From Geomonas subterranea (lineage in GTDB: Bacteria > Desulfobacterota > Desulfuromonadia > Geobacterales > Geobacteraceae), in the NCBI RefSeq assembly GCF_019063845.1, contig NZ_CP077683.1, positions 1,860,001-1,924,000 of the forward strand: 64,000 bases of DNA, in the 5' to 3' direction. This document shows, in pieces, positions 8,190 through 17,036 of this stretch (position 1 is the first letter of the stretch; every line of letters begins with the position of its first letter). The translations under genes were made by a program, and so were the position numbers. The notes under the pieces are model-generated. The model worked only from the letters and a program-made list of their open reading frames with translations. It did not search any database and was not told where the DNA came from.

Positions 8190-10430
8190 ATGGAATCCGA
8201 ACGGGGAAAAAAGAAACGGTGCCGGACGGAGGACGAAACGCGGCGGCTCCTTCACGTGCTGCAGGTGCACCAGATCGAACTGGAGATGCAGAATGCGGAG
8301 CTCCGCCATGTAAGGGATGAGCTAGAGGCAACGCTTGGCAAGTTTACCGACCTCTATGATTTTGCCCCGATCGGCTACTTCACCCTGGACCGCGGGGGAA
8401 CTATCCTTGCCGTGAACCTAAGCGGCTCCGCTCTTCTGGGCATCGCACGCGGAGAGGTTTTGGGCAAGTCATTCCCGGAATTTGTGTCCGACAAGTCCCG
8501 AACTGACTTCTTTGAATTTCTCGGGAGGGTCTTCGCCTTGCAAAGGAAGGAATCCTTAGAGATGGCGCTGCACCCGCAAGGGCACGATCCTCTTTTTGTG
8601 CGCATAGATGCCGCGCTCTGCGGTTCGGGGATCGAGTGCCGCCTTGCCGTTTCGGACATCTCCGAGCAGAAGCGGGTCGCAGACGCCCTGGCGAAGAGCG
8701 AGGAGCAGTACCGTGCCATAGTGAGCAATATAAACGAGTACGTCTACAGTGCGAGCTTCGAAAATGACGCGTTGGTGTCAGCCTACCACAGTCCCAAATG
8801 CGTTGCCATCACAGGGTATTCCCCAGAGGAATACTCACGCGACCCGTTTTTGTGGCTCTCGATGGTTCACGAAGATGACCGGGAACTGGTTTCCCATTTT
8901 CTCGATGCCATTCGTGCCGGCAAAAACCCTGAGCCGATCAGGCACCGCATCCGGCACAAAAACGGCGGCGAACGGTGGATACTGAACAGCTGCACGGTGC
9001 AGAGGAGGGAAATAGAGGGGGTTGCCACGATTTCACGGCTGGACGGTTTCATCCTCGACATCACCGAGTTGAAGCTCGCAGAGGAGAGCATATTTTTCCT
9101 GGCCCACCACGATCCGCTCACCGGACTTCCCAACCGCAGCACACTGTACCAGCGGATAGGCCAGGTCATGACCGTAGCCCGGAGAACGAGCAAAAGCATT
9201 GCCCTGCTCTTTCTAGATATCGATGGCTTCAAACAGGTAAACGACACCCTGGGCCACGATGTTGGAGACAGGGTCCTCCAGTCAGTTGCAAGGCGCCTTA
9301 AGGAATGCACGCGGTACTGCGACATCGTGTCGCGGCTTGGTGGGGATGAGTTTGTCATCATGCTTTGGGATTGCGGCGCCGCGGAGGCCACAGCCGTGGC
9401 AAATAAAATCATAGCGTCAGGTTTCACCGTCGCGAAGGTAAGTGCCGCCCTGAACGCCAGCATAGGCATAAGCCTGTTCCCGCAAGACGGTACGGACTAC
9501 CTCACCCTGCTAAAGCACGCCGATATCGCGATGTACCACGCCAAGAAATCTGGCGGCAAGAGACATCAGTTCTTTACCCGCAAGTTAACCGAGCACGCCC
9601 GCGAACGGTTCATCATGGAGGCCGATTTGCGGCACGCGGTGGAGCGGAACGAGTTCGTGCTTTACTACCAGCCGAAGGTCGACCTCATTACCGGCAAATC
9701 CAGAAGCATGGAGGCGCTGATCCGTTGGCAGCATCCCGTCAAGGGTTTCACCCTCCCGGGAAATTTTATCGGCATCGCTGAGGAGACAGGACTTCTTACT
9801 CTAATCAGCAAATGGACCATACGAACCGTCTGCCGGCAGTTACGCCAGTGGAAGCAGCAGGGGGTCGGTCTTCTTTCGGTGGCCATAAACCTTTCCGCAA
9901 CCTTTTTCCAGCAGGCAGACTTCGAGGAGACCATCGAGTCGGCCCTGTATGAAACAGGGGTGCCGCCAGAATGCCTGGAATTGGAGCTGACAGAAGCCAC
10001 CCTCATGAGCGATCCCGAAAAGGTCCTGGCGAGCATGGCCGCCATGAAGGCCCTCGGGGTACAACTGTCCATCGATGATTTCGGGATGGGCTATTCCTGC
10101 CTGAATTACCTGAAGAAGCTCCCTATAGACAAGCTGAAGATCGATCAGTCTTTCATTCATAATATAGCTTACGATACCGATAACATGGCGGTGGTTCGGG
10201 CCATCATGAGCATAGGTCGAAGCATGCAGCTCAAGGTGATAGCGGAAGGGGTTGAGAACGCTTCGCAACTCGCCTGGCTTCAGGCGGAGGGGAGCGAGGA
10301 GGCGCAGGGGTTCTACTTCAGCCGCCCGCTGTCGGCAAGCAGGCTGACCCCCCTGCTCAAGCAGGAGGCCAACTACCTGCACAATCCCCGCGGCAGGCTG
10401 AGGCTGAGAGAGCCTCAACTCCTGACCTAG
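8190..10430 (+). CDS. PAS-PAS-GGDEF-EAL cyclic di-GMP protein
   Basis: The product is 746 residues. An N-terminal helix and PAS domain (about 55-165, with FAPIGYFTLD) is followed by a second PAS domain (about 175-295). A GGDEF domain comes next with LGGDEF at 383-388 and an RYCD inhibitory site at 375-378. A complete EAL domain has EAL at 508-510, the DDFGMGYS loop and the EGVE motif. Both cyclase and phosphodiesterase residues look intact, so the net direction cannot be predicted. No membrane segment is seen. AGAGG precedes the ATG at 8190. It starts 28 bases after the ferritin-like gene and is probably the last gene of that operon. Confidence 0.88.
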   Translation: MESERGKKKRCRTEDETRRLLHVLQVHQIELEMQNAELRHVRDELEATLGKFTDLYDFAPIGYFTLDRGGTILAVNLSGSALLGIARGEVLGKSFPEFVSDKSRTDFFEFLGRVFALQRKESLEMALHPQGHDPLFVRIDAALCGSGIECRLAVSDISEQKRVADALAKSEEQYRAIVSNINEYVYSASFENDALVSAYHSPKCVAITGYSPEEYSRDPFLWLSMVHEDDRELVSHFLDAIRAGKNPEPIRHRIRHKNGGERWILNSCTVQRREIEGVATISRLDGFILDITELKLAEESIFFLAHHDPLTGLPNRSTLYQRIGQVMTVARRTSKSIALLFLDIDGFKQVNDTLGHDVGDRVLQSVARRLKECTRYCDIVSRLGGDEFVIMLWDCGAAEATAVANKIIASGFTVAKVSAALNASIGISLFPQDGTDYLTLLKHADIAMYHAKKSGGKRHQFFTRKLTEHARERFIMEADLRHAVERNEFVLYYQPKVDLITGKSRSMEALIRWQHPVKGFTLPGNFIGIAEETGLLTLISKWTIRTVCRQLRQWKQQGVGLLSVAINLSATFFQQADFEETIESALYETGVPPECLELELTEATLMSDPEKVLASMAAMKALGVQLSIDDFGMGYSCLNYLKKLPIDKLKIDQSFIHNIAYDTDNMAVVRAIMSIGRSMQLKVIAEGVENASQLAWLQAEGSEEAQGFYFSRPLSASRLTPLLKQEANYLHNPRGRLRLREPQLLT

Positions 10431-10484
10431 CGCATCTTCTTTCGCGTGGCTTGAACGGTCCAGCCGTTATACCGGTTTTTTTGG

Positions 10485-10521
10485 GCCTCGTTTTCCTCCT
10501 GGGGACGAGGCTCCTTTTTTT
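10485..10521 (+). terminator. Rho-independent terminator after the GGDEF-EAL gene
   Basis: GCCTCGT at 10485-10491 pairs with ACGAGGC at 10505-10511, and seven T residues follow shortly after. It lies 55 bases beyond the stop codon. Confidence 0.75.
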
Positions 10522-10807
10522 ACCCCGCCGCCAGACAGGCCAGCGGCGTACGCTGGCGTCAAGGACCATAAGGCGGACGCCGTTTTCTGCCACACCACGA
10601 CCCGCCATATATGGCAGTTATGTCAAACATGACGATCCCGGGTGGCGCAGACGCTCTCCCCTCCCCCCGCCGGATTGAGAAGGCACGCAGTTTCAGACCC
10701 TTGCAGACAGAGTGTCAACTCGGATTCTTTGGCATGCTAGTTGTAGAACCAGATATTAAAATGGTATTGCCTAAGCTTTTGTAACCACAACGAGAGGAGA
10801 TCGAGCC
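10522..10807. other. Intergenic region upstream of the Spy-like gene
   Basis: No supported gene. It contains a sigma-54-like element at 10730-10745. Confidence 0.5.
10730..10745 (+). promoter_or_regulatory. Possible sigma-54 (-24/-12) promoter
   Basis: TGGCAT, five bases, TTGTA. The -24 half is good. The -12 half has GT in place of GC. It lies 63 bases before the ATG of the Spy-like gene. Weak-to-moderate match. Confidence 0.3.
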
Positions 10808-11326
10808 ATGAAAACAAGAACCGTATCTATCTTGCTGGCAACCGTCGCTTTTATGGCGCTCAGCGTTCCCGCGTCCTTCGCCCAGATGAAGCATATGCCG
10901 ATGGACGATCAAGGACCGGGATATGGACAGATGATGGAGCCCGGCAAAATGGGCGACATGACGGGGATGTGCCTCAAGCATGCGGAGAAGCTCGGTCTCA
11001 CCGATGATCAGATCATGAAGATGAAGCCTCTGCACCGGGAAATGCAAAAGAAGCAGGCACGGTTCGCGGCGGACCTGAAAATTGCGGAAATCGAACTCGC
11101 CGAAATCATGGACGTAAAGGATTTCGATCTGGAGAAGGCCAAGTCAGCTGTCAAAAAGATTGAAGGGATAAAAACATCCCATCATCTGGAAATGCTGACG
11201 GCTATGAAGGATATGCGGGCGATCCTGACGGACCTACAGTTTAAGGAAATGATGAAGATGGCGCCCATGAAGATGAAGATGGGCGAGGGGAAACCCGGCG
11301 CGAAACATATGAAGAAACGTAAGTAG
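10808..11326 (+). CDS. Spy/CpxP-like periplasmic protein, Met- and His-rich
   Basis: A 172-residue protein with a signal peptide cleaved near SFA-QMKH. The mature protein has a Met/His-rich start, then a helical region with EKLGLTDDQIMKMKPL and a later ILTDLQFKEMMKM. These correspond to the two LTxxQ-type motifs of the Spy/CpxP/CnrX group of periplasmic chaperones and metal sensors. The C-terminus is very basic and Met-rich. A role in envelope stress or metal handling is the family expectation. Strong ribosome-binding site (GAGAGGAGA). Monocistronic as far as can be seen. Confidence 0.78.
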   Translation: MKTRTVSILLATVAFMALSVPASFAQMKHMPMDDQGPGYGQMMEPGKMGDMTGMCLKHAEKLGLTDDQIMKMKPLHREMQKKQARFAADLKIAEIELAEIMDVKDFDLEKAKSAVKKIEGIKTSHHLEMLTAMKDMRAILTDLQFKEMMKMAPMKMKMGEGKPGAKHMKKRK

Positions 11327-11351
11327 CCCGGAACCCGCTGACGTGGGGGGC

Positions 11352-11368
11352 CTGGTCCTCAAAACCAG
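11352..11368 (+). other. tRNA-Sec-like anticodon arm, probably a fragment or coincidence
   Basis: CTGGT and ACCAG form a 5-bp stem closing a 7-base loop, CCTCAAA, whose middle would read UCA, the anticodon of selenocysteine tRNA. A G-rich stretch follows where the long variable arm would be. No acceptor stem or T arm is visible, and position 33 of the loop would be C, not U. It is not a functional tRNA. Confidence 0.2.
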
Positions 11369-11410
11369 TGAAGGGGGGGGCCATAAGTTTCCGCCATTAG
11401 CCACCTCCAT

Positions 11411-11455
11411 TAAAAGGCCTTTGGTACCCCCAAGGGCTTTTTCTTTTTCAGGTTC
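11411..11455 (+). terminator. Weak terminator-like hairpin after the Spy-like gene
   Basis: AAAAGGCCTTTGG and CCAAGGGCTTTTTC can pair imperfectly and a T-rich run follows. The pairing has mismatches, so this is tentative. Confidence 0.4.
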
Positions 11456-11581
11456 AGGAATTCAACGGTTGCCACAGCCCTTGGGCTTTCTAGTAATAAA
11501 AGCACATCTGCTGTCTAATCGTGGTATGGTACAAAGGACAGAACTTTTACGTAATGCAACTTTACGACAAGGAGTAACATC

Positions 11582-11707
11582 ATGAGTAAAGGCCAAGACA
11601 GCAAGAAATCATCCAAAAAGGAACCGGCAAAAACACAAAAAGAAAAGAAGGCCGACAAACGGCTCAAAAAAGAGGAAAAAACTGCTGGCGTAAAGCTTAC
11701 GATCTAA
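11582..11707 (+). CDS. 41-residue Lys-rich basic protein
   Basis: An ATG at 11582 follows a good ribosome-binding site (AAGGAGT) and opens a 41-residue frame. The product starts MSKGQDSKK and is about one third lysine, with repeated KKE and EKK patterns. It ends in a short hydrophobic tail, VKLTI. Similar tiny basic proteins are, as I recall, common in Geobacter genomes without assigned function. Nucleic-acid binding is conceivable from the charge alone. It stands by itself between two other small genes. Confidence 0.6.
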   Translation: MSKGQDSKKSSKKEPAKTQKEKKADKRLKKEEKTAGVKLTI

Positions 11708-11876
11708 GAAAGTCCGTCTTGATATTGTTTTTGAAGACAGCGACAGCCCGCGGTACTTTACCGTCTCTTGACAACCACCGCACAGCCGCTCTTCTTCCCT
11801 CTGAATTTCCCACGCAACGGAATCTCCTCCAGCCTGCTCTTCACGTAACAAACCGTCTGTAACAATGGGAGAAATC

Positions 11877-12002
11877 ATGACCCTCACAATAGTGGTTATC
11901 TGTGTCTTTTGTGCCGCAGCCCTCGCCCTCCTGAACAAGGGGCCAATGGACCGCCAATCCAAGCAGAGCACGACCTACTGGGCGCGATACGAGGGTAAAT
12001 AG
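11877..12002 (+). CDS. 41-residue single-helix membrane protein
   Basis: The frame starts at an ATG preceded by GGGAGA (an in-frame ATG also lies at 11865). Residues 2-20 form one membrane helix (TLTIVVICVFCAAALALL), followed by a polar tail that ends TTYWARYEGK. No family recognised. The clean ribosome-binding site and the helix-plus-tail layout support a real small gene, but this is composition-based. Confidence 0.45.
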   Translation: MTLTIVVICVFCAAALALLNKGPMDRQSKQSTTYWARYEGK

Positions 12003-12182
12003 ACCTTATACAAAATGGCGTCGTTACGGCGGCTTGCCGCTGGATAGACTTGAGCAGCATCCCGTCCTCCTGTCTTGATTTATTGGGTTCTTGGTCGAAA
12101 CCAATAATGCCAGACCTGAGGCGGGATGCACTTTTTGATGAAGCGGATCCCTCCCCTGCACCCATTTCCTTCTCTTGCGTCC

Positions 12183-14582
12183 TTACCCCTGGCCCGAGCC
12201 CACCGGGTCCTGGGGAATCGCGATGTTCACACGCGTCCCTACCCCGAGCTCGGTTTCGATCCGGAACTCGCCCCCCAAGTACTCGATCTTCCTGCGCAGG
12301 TTGAACAGGCCGAATCCACCGGTGCGACTCTTTTTCGCGGCGGCCTCAGCGGGATCGAAGCCGGTCCCGTTGTCGGCTATCTCGATAAGCATGCACTCCC
12401 CGTCGCTGCCCAACCGGATACGGGCCAGGCTGCACTGCGAATGCTTGACCACGTTCAACAGGATCTCGCGCACCGCCTGGAAGATGGAGGAGCGCACCTC
12501 GTACCTGAGCGCCGGCGGGGTGTGGTCGTCGACCAGTTCGAAGTTCAACCCGTAGTTTTCCCTGAGTTCCTCCGCCAACCACTTTATCGCCGCTCCCAAT
12601 CCCGCGTTGGCGAGTATGGGGGGGCGCAACTGGAAGGTAAGGGACCGGATGTCCTGGATGGACTGGGAAAGGAGCTTGTCGATCTCCTCGGCTACCGCTA
12701 TTTCCTTCTCGGAACCGAGTTCGTTGGCCAGCCACTGCAACTTGAGCTTCACCAGGATGAGGTGCTGACCGACCTGGTCGTGCAATTCACCTGCGATCCG
12801 CTCCCGTTCGCGCTCCTCGGTCAGGGAGAGTTCCTGGGTCAGGGCCTCCATTTTATTTTGATGCTCGAGAATCTGCTCTTCGGCCCTCATGCGCTCCTCG
12901 ACCTCGGCGCGCAGCCGGGCGTTGGCGGCGGTCAGCGATTCCGTTCTCGCGGCGACCTGGCGCTCCAGCTCGTCCCGGGCATTCTCGAGGGCCATCTCCG
13001 CAAGCTTTCGCTCGGTGATGTCGATGGTGACCTGGATGGCGGAATCCATCCTGCCATCGGTCACCAGCGGCCCGAGCACGGTCTCGAACCAGCGCGTGCT
13101 CCCGTTGTCTCCACCCCCCGAGACGATGATCCTCTGCGGAGTCTGCCGTTCGAAGGTACTCTTAAGTGCGGCGCGGTAGATCTCCTTGCTTTCGCCTTCC
13201 AGGTAATCATACGAACTGGTGCCGATCACTTTTTCCGGATCGAACCCTTCCGAGCACCGGTTGATGAATCCTATGTTCCCCTCCCGGTCGACGTTGGTCA
13301 CCAGGAAGGGAGCGTTCATCACCAGACTGCGGAACTTCGACTCGCTTTCGACCAGTTTCAGTTCGAGTTGCCTGCGCTCGGTCACGTCCTCAAGCAGCCA
13401 CAGCGTCCCCTTGGAGAGGTCCGGCGGATCGATGGCCTTGCCTATGTACCTGACGCGCAAGCGTCCCCCATCCTTTCGTATCAGATCCTGCTCCGTTTCA
13501 AACGGCACCCCCTGGGCCAGCACCGGATACGCCTCCTGCGCCAAAAGGTCGTAGGCCTCGTCGGAGGGATAGAGTTTACGCGTGGTTTGGAATTCCATCT
13601 CCTGCTTCGAATACTGGAACAGTTCCTCCGCCTTGCGGTTGATCCATATCTGTTTCCGGTCTGCGATCTTGAAGATGGCGACCGGCGCGTTTTCGAGGAT
13701 GATGCTCTGCTCCTGCATCATAGCCTTCAGTTGAGCGTTCATCTGCTCGAGCTCGCTTATGCGCTTGCGGGAGACCTCGCCGAAGGCCTCGGCGATGGGG
13801 CGTCCGGTGCTGATGATGGTCTTCCAGAAGGTGAGCACCCCGACCAGGATGCAGACCCCGCCCGTGTATTGCGCCGTCCTGCCGGCCCACCCGATGGGGC
13901 TTCCGACCGACTTCTGCAAGAGCACGCCGGTAAGCCCGGTGGCGAAAAGGGCGAGACCGGTTGAGTACCAGCGCAGCAGTTCGACCCGGGAATCGAGGTA
14001 TTGTTTCGTGCACAAGGCGGCGGTCGCGGCGTAAAAAGCGATCGCGGTGGCCAGCACAGCCTTTCCGGTCGAGGTGGCCCCCACCCCCTGCACGATGAAA
14101 GGCGCGGCAAGGTCAGTGACCGCTGCCACGACGATGCCGCCCGAGACCGCCGCGACCCCGAGGTACCCCAAAAGGACCAGGCGGAGCCGGAGCCGACGTG
14201 GGACGTCCTTGAGCCCAAGCAGCGGCGCGACGGCGCTGGCCAGGAGCAACAACCCACTGAGAAGGGCGCCGCTGTTGTAGATGGTGACCGTTGTGTTGGG
14301 CCCGTCGTGCCCGCCTATGAACCATCCGCAGACCGCCCCGCCAGCCCCCAGTGCCAACATACCGCAGCCGAGCATGAGCATGGGGAGGCGACCGACGGCC
14401 AGGAACAGCCTGGTCGAGATGAAAACGATGAACAAGGGGGTTAAAGCGAGGAAAACCGTGTTGAGGGCGGGAAGCAGGGCGGTCGGCTCCACCACCACCT
14501 GGGGGTCCACCCAGTAAAGAGTTGCTATGAGCGTCGCGAAGCACGTAAGCAGCTGCGCCGCTATATTACCTAACCTGGGCAT
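12183..14582 (-). CDS. Membrane PAS-PAS sensor histidine kinase (NarL-type HisKA_3)
   Basis: The product is 799 residues. Residues 1-270 hold about eight membrane helices, an integral-membrane input domain of the MASE kind. Two PAS domains follow (about 290-410 and 415-530), then a coiled coil (530-590). The HisKA_3 segment ERERIAGELHDQVGQHL has the phosphoacceptor His before DQVG, and the HATPase has a DNGTGFD box. HisKA_3 kinases typically phosphorylate LuxR/NarL-type response regulators. None is adjacent. I chose ATG 14582. The frame also allows a TTG two codons upstream. Confidence 0.85.
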   Translation of the reverse strand: MPRLGNIAAQLLTCFATLIATLYWVDPQVVVEPTALLPALNTVFLALTPLFIVFISTRLFLAVGRLPMLMLGCGMLALGAGGAVCGWFIGGHDGPNTTVTIYNSGALLSGLLLLASAVAPLLGLKDVPRRLRLRLVLLGYLGVAAVSGGIVVAAVTDLAAPFIVQGVGATSTGKAVLATAIAFYAATAALCTKQYLDSRVELLRWYSTGLALFATGLTGVLLQKSVGSPIGWAGRTAQYTGGVCILVGVLTFWKTIISTGRPIAEAFGEVSRKRISELEQMNAQLKAMMQEQSIILENAPVAIFKIADRKQIWINRKAEELFQYSKQEMEFQTTRKLYPSDEAYDLLAQEAYPVLAQGVPFETEQDLIRKDGGRLRVRYIGKAIDPPDLSKGTLWLLEDVTERRQLELKLVESESKFRSLVMNAPFLVTNVDREGNIGFINRCSEGFDPEKVIGTSSYDYLEGESKEIYRAALKSTFERQTPQRIIVSGGGDNGSTRWFETVLGPLVTDGRMDSAIQVTIDITERKLAEMALENARDELERQVAARTESLTAANARLRAEVEERMRAEEQILEHQNKMEALTQELSLTEERERERIAGELHDQVGQHLILVKLKLQWLANELGSEKEIAVAEEIDKLLSQSIQDIRSLTFQLRPPILANAGLGAAIKWLAEELRENYGLNFELVDDHTPPALRYEVRSSIFQAVREILLNVVKHSQCSLARIRLGSDGECMLIEIADNGTGFDPAEAAAKKSRTGGFGLFNLRRKIEYLGGEFRIETELGVGTRVNIAIPQDPVGSGQG

Positions 14583-14993
14583 GATCAATCACCATTTACG
14601 CCAACCAGCATGATGGTCATCACTGAACCAACGCCTGCACGTTGACCTGTCGAGGGTGTACCTTGACGTTGTTATCTGCTTTGTTCTTGATGCCCATCGG
14701 CAAAGGAACAGTCATAGAGTGCCGGAAAAATACCACATTGCATGTTTATTACAATAAAATAATGCCTCGTCAACCTGGTTTGCAGTTACACGGACTCAAA
14801 AGTAGATGGTTGGAATGGGCCAAAAGGCAAATCCCCACTGCCCCCCCCTTCGCAAAGGGGAAACGCGGTTCTCGTGCCGCTTGGTGGACAACATGGTACA
14901 GATCCCCGGCATTTCCCGTTGAACATGAAAAAGGCCAGGTCCTCCTGTGGACCTGGCCTTTGCCTTGCTGCGAAGCGTCAAATAAAGAAGTCA
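14583..14993. other. Intergenic region with repeat-like sequence and a terminator
   Basis: No gene is supported in either strand. A strong hairpin lies at 14930-14961. Around 14845-14870 there is a CCCCCCTTCGCAAAGGGG-type inverted repeat typical of this genome's intergenic spacers. Confidence 0.5.
14930..14961 (-). terminator. Strong terminator for the PAS protein gene
   Basis: AAAGGCCAGGTCC and GGACCTGGCCTTT form a perfect 13-bp stem with a six-base loop. On the minus strand it ends in a T run. It lies 33 bases beyond the stop of the gene ending at 14994. Confidence 0.85.
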
Positions 14994-15803
14994 TCATTCC
15001 CGCGCAGGGGGAAGGCGGTTACTGATGTCACGGTCGATGCCCCGGAAACCACAGAACGCACCCTCGGTGTCGAAGATGGGCACGGCGCTGGTCTCGAGGA
15101 GTACTTCACGGCCGTCTTTTCTGAGGTTCAGGTTCTCCATGTTGTGAAACGGTTCCCGGCGCGCAATCAACTCGCCGAAGATCATGAGGAGCCGGTCGGC
15201 CTCGCGCCGCGGCATGAAGTCGAATGGGGTCTTCCCTACCACTTCCTCCGGCGTATACCCCAGGAGGTCGAATACCTTGGGGCTGGCGTACGTGTAGACC
15301 CCCTCGGCGTTCACCTCCCAGACCCAGTCGGAAGTCACCTCCACCAGCGCCTTGAAACGCTTCTCGCTTTCCCTAAGGGCGGCCTCTGCCTTCTTCTGAC
15401 GGCTTATGTCCAGCATTACGATGCGGCATTCCCCCTGTTCCTTCGAGACGGTGGACTCCAGCAGTACCGGGGTGTCGTTGTGCAGCCGGACTTCACAATG
15501 AATCTTGCCGGTTCCCTGACACAGGCGCCCCAGGTAGTCAACAAGAGCCGGACGGTCTTCCTTGAGCACGAAATCGAGCAGATCCTTTCCCTGCAGCACG
15601 ACGCGGTCCCTTTGCAGGAGCTCGCAACAGGTGAGGTTGGCTTTCACGATGCGGCGCCCCTGCCCCAGGGTCAAATAGCCCACCGGCGCGAAGTCGTAAA
15701 GCTCCGCGTACTGGGCCAACGCCTTGTCCAACTTCGCGTAGGCGTCCAGCAGTTGCTGGTTTTGTCGTTCCAGTTCCTGGTTCTGAGCGCTCAGGTCGTT
15801 CAT
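14994..15803 (-). CDS. PAS-only signalling protein
   Basis: A 269-residue protein with a short coiled-coil start (MNDLSAQNQELERQNQQLL), a first PAS domain (about 35-140, YDFAPVGYLTLG) and a second PAS domain with PAC motif (about 145-265, VTSDWVWEVNAEG to GFRGIDRDIS). It then stops. There is no kinase, GGDEF, EAL or DNA-binding output domain, so it must act through a partner or be a truncated sensor. The terminator right after the stop argues against recent truncation. A longer frame continues upstream through the next gene in the wrong frame for that gene. The ATG at 15803 is the credible start. Confidence 0.75.
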   Translation of the reverse strand: MNDLSAQNQELERQNQQLLDAYAKLDKALAQYAELYDFAPVGYLTLGQGRRIVKANLTCCELLQRDRVVLQGKDLLDFVLKEDRPALVDYLGRLCQGTGKIHCEVRLHNDTPVLLESTVSKEQGECRIVMLDISRQKKAEAALRESEKRFKALVEVTSDWVWEVNAEGVYTYASPKVFDLLGYTPEEVVGKTPFDFMPRREADRLLMIFGELIARREPFHNMENLNLRKDGREVLLETSAVPIFDTEGAFCGFRGIDRDISNRLPPARE

Positions 15804-15829
15804 GGTTGCCCCACTGGATGCCGCGGCTC

Positions 15830-16480
15830 TCAGAACTTCAGCCTGAGACCGAGGGTTGCGTTGTGCGTTTGGAGCTCGAATTCGCTGTTGATGAAGGATG
15901 CCTTCGAGGTGCCGAAGTAGCGGTAGGCGAGGTCGAGAGAAAGCTGCCGGTTCAGGGCAACCTCCAAGCCCCCCCCTGCCTGGTAGGCGAGCACCACCTG
16001 GTCGTCTGCCCAGTACACAGGGTCTACCAGGGCGGGAGTGAAGACGTCGTTCAGATGCAGGGCGGCGAACCCGACGCCGCCCCCGATGTAGGGGGTGATG
16101 GGGCTGTCGTTGTGCATGTCGAAGAAGACGTTGGCCATGAAAGCGGTCGTATCGACGTTCCCCTCCTCGATCCGTAAGGACGGGCCTCCATCGCGGTCGG
16201 CGATCGTGTTCAACTGAATGTCCTTGTATGAAATTTCCCCTTCGAAACGCATGAAGCCGAAGTCGTAACCGAGGGTGCCCCCCACGTTGAGACCGGGATC
16301 GAACTTGATGCGATCGTTGAAGGTGGTGGGGCCCTCGAAGCTGGTCGCGTTGACTGTCTCGGGCACGGTCAGACCGACAAAACCGGAGACGTAGGGGCCG
16401 GGACGGGGCGGCGTCGCGGAAGCGGCGGCGGGAAGAGCAAGCAGGGTCAATACGAGGATAGCGAGTAGGGTCTTTTTCAT
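15830..16480 (-). CDS. Outer-membrane beta-barrel protein (OmpW/OmpA-barrel-like)
   Basis: The 216-residue protein has a typical signal peptide (cleavage near ASA-TPPR). The mature part is full of alternating strands such as PYVSGFVGLTVPE, MRFEGEISYKDIQ, TPYIGGGVGFAAL and LSLDLAYRYFGTS. It ends in a terminal Phe (LGLRLKF), the classic outer-membrane insertion signal. It therefore forms a small, probably eight-stranded barrel. It lies 26 bases upstream of the PAS-only gene and they probably share a transcript. No ligand can be inferred. Confidence 0.82.
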   Translation of the reverse strand: MKKTLLAILVLTLLALPAAASATPPRPGPYVSGFVGLTVPETVNATSFEGPTTFNDRIKFDPGLNVGGTLGYDFGFMRFEGEISYKDIQLNTIADRDGGPSLRIEEGNVDTTAFMANVFFDMHNDSPITPYIGGGVGFAALHLNDVFTPALVDPVYWADDQVVLAYQAGGGLEVALNRQLSLDLAYRYFGTSKASFINSEFELQTHNATLGLRLKF

Positions 16481-16624
16481 GGACGTCCTCCTTGTAGTAG
16501 GTCTCTTTCACAACATTCGAAAGCTACGCCAGGGCAAGCCACGGAAGTATACAGCGATCGGACCGGCTTGTACACGCTTTCGTTATCAACGTCCTGACAT
16601 AACGCCGGCGGAGCACCCTCTGAC

Positions 16625-17035
16625 TCAGTTCCTGGCCGGAGCGTCTGGCGGCTGAGTCCTCACCGCTGCCAGTGATTCATCTATGGCTGAGAAGAGATGG
16701 CGGTAGTCGATCGGCTTTTCAATATAATGATCGAGCTGAAACCCGCCCCCCACCGCATGTTCCACCGTCGCTCTGCCAGTATCCGCCGTGATGAAGATGA
16801 ATTGAACCTGCGGCTTCATCTCCCTGATTGCCCGCACCATGGCCACGCCCCCCATCTCGGGCATGTTGACATCGGTGATCACGATGTCCACCGCCCGTTC
16901 CTTGAAGAGTTCAACCCCTTTCCTGCCGTTGTCCGCGGTGCACAATAGCAGGTCGCCATACTTGCGCCGCAGCACGACGGAAAGGATCTCCAGGGTGTCG
17001 CAGTCGTCTTCAACAAGCATCATCGTCGTTGCCAT
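16625..17035 (-). CDS. Single-domain response regulator (receiver only)
   Basis: A 136-residue CheY-like receiver. Acidic pocket residues are in MLVEDD (10-13). The phosphoacceptor Asp is in IVITDVNMPEMGG near residue 55. The conserved Thr is in FIFITAD near 83, and the Lys is in IEKPIDY near 107. It has no output domain. Its start lies two bases after the stop of the sensor kinase upstream, so the two form a translationally linked pair. It may relay phosphate onward or act by protein contact. Confidence 0.88.
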   Translation of the reverse strand: MATTMMLVEDDCDTLEILSVVLRRKYGDLLLCTADNGRKGVELFKERAVDIVITDVNMPEMGGVAMVRAIREMKPQVQFIFITADTGRATVEHAVGGGFQLDHYIEKPIDYRHLFSAIDESLAAVRTQPPDAPARN

Positions 17036-17036
17036 G

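Noticed and set aside
11341-11420. Complete tRNA-Sec gene
   Set aside because: Only an anticodon-like arm is present. Acceptor and T arms are missing and the loop lacks U at position 33.
12126-13964. 612-residue plus-strand open frame opposite the membrane kinase gene
   Set aside because: It is the antisense of a well-defined kinase with full motifs, and its product has no domain features. GC-rich codon use keeps the opposite frame open.
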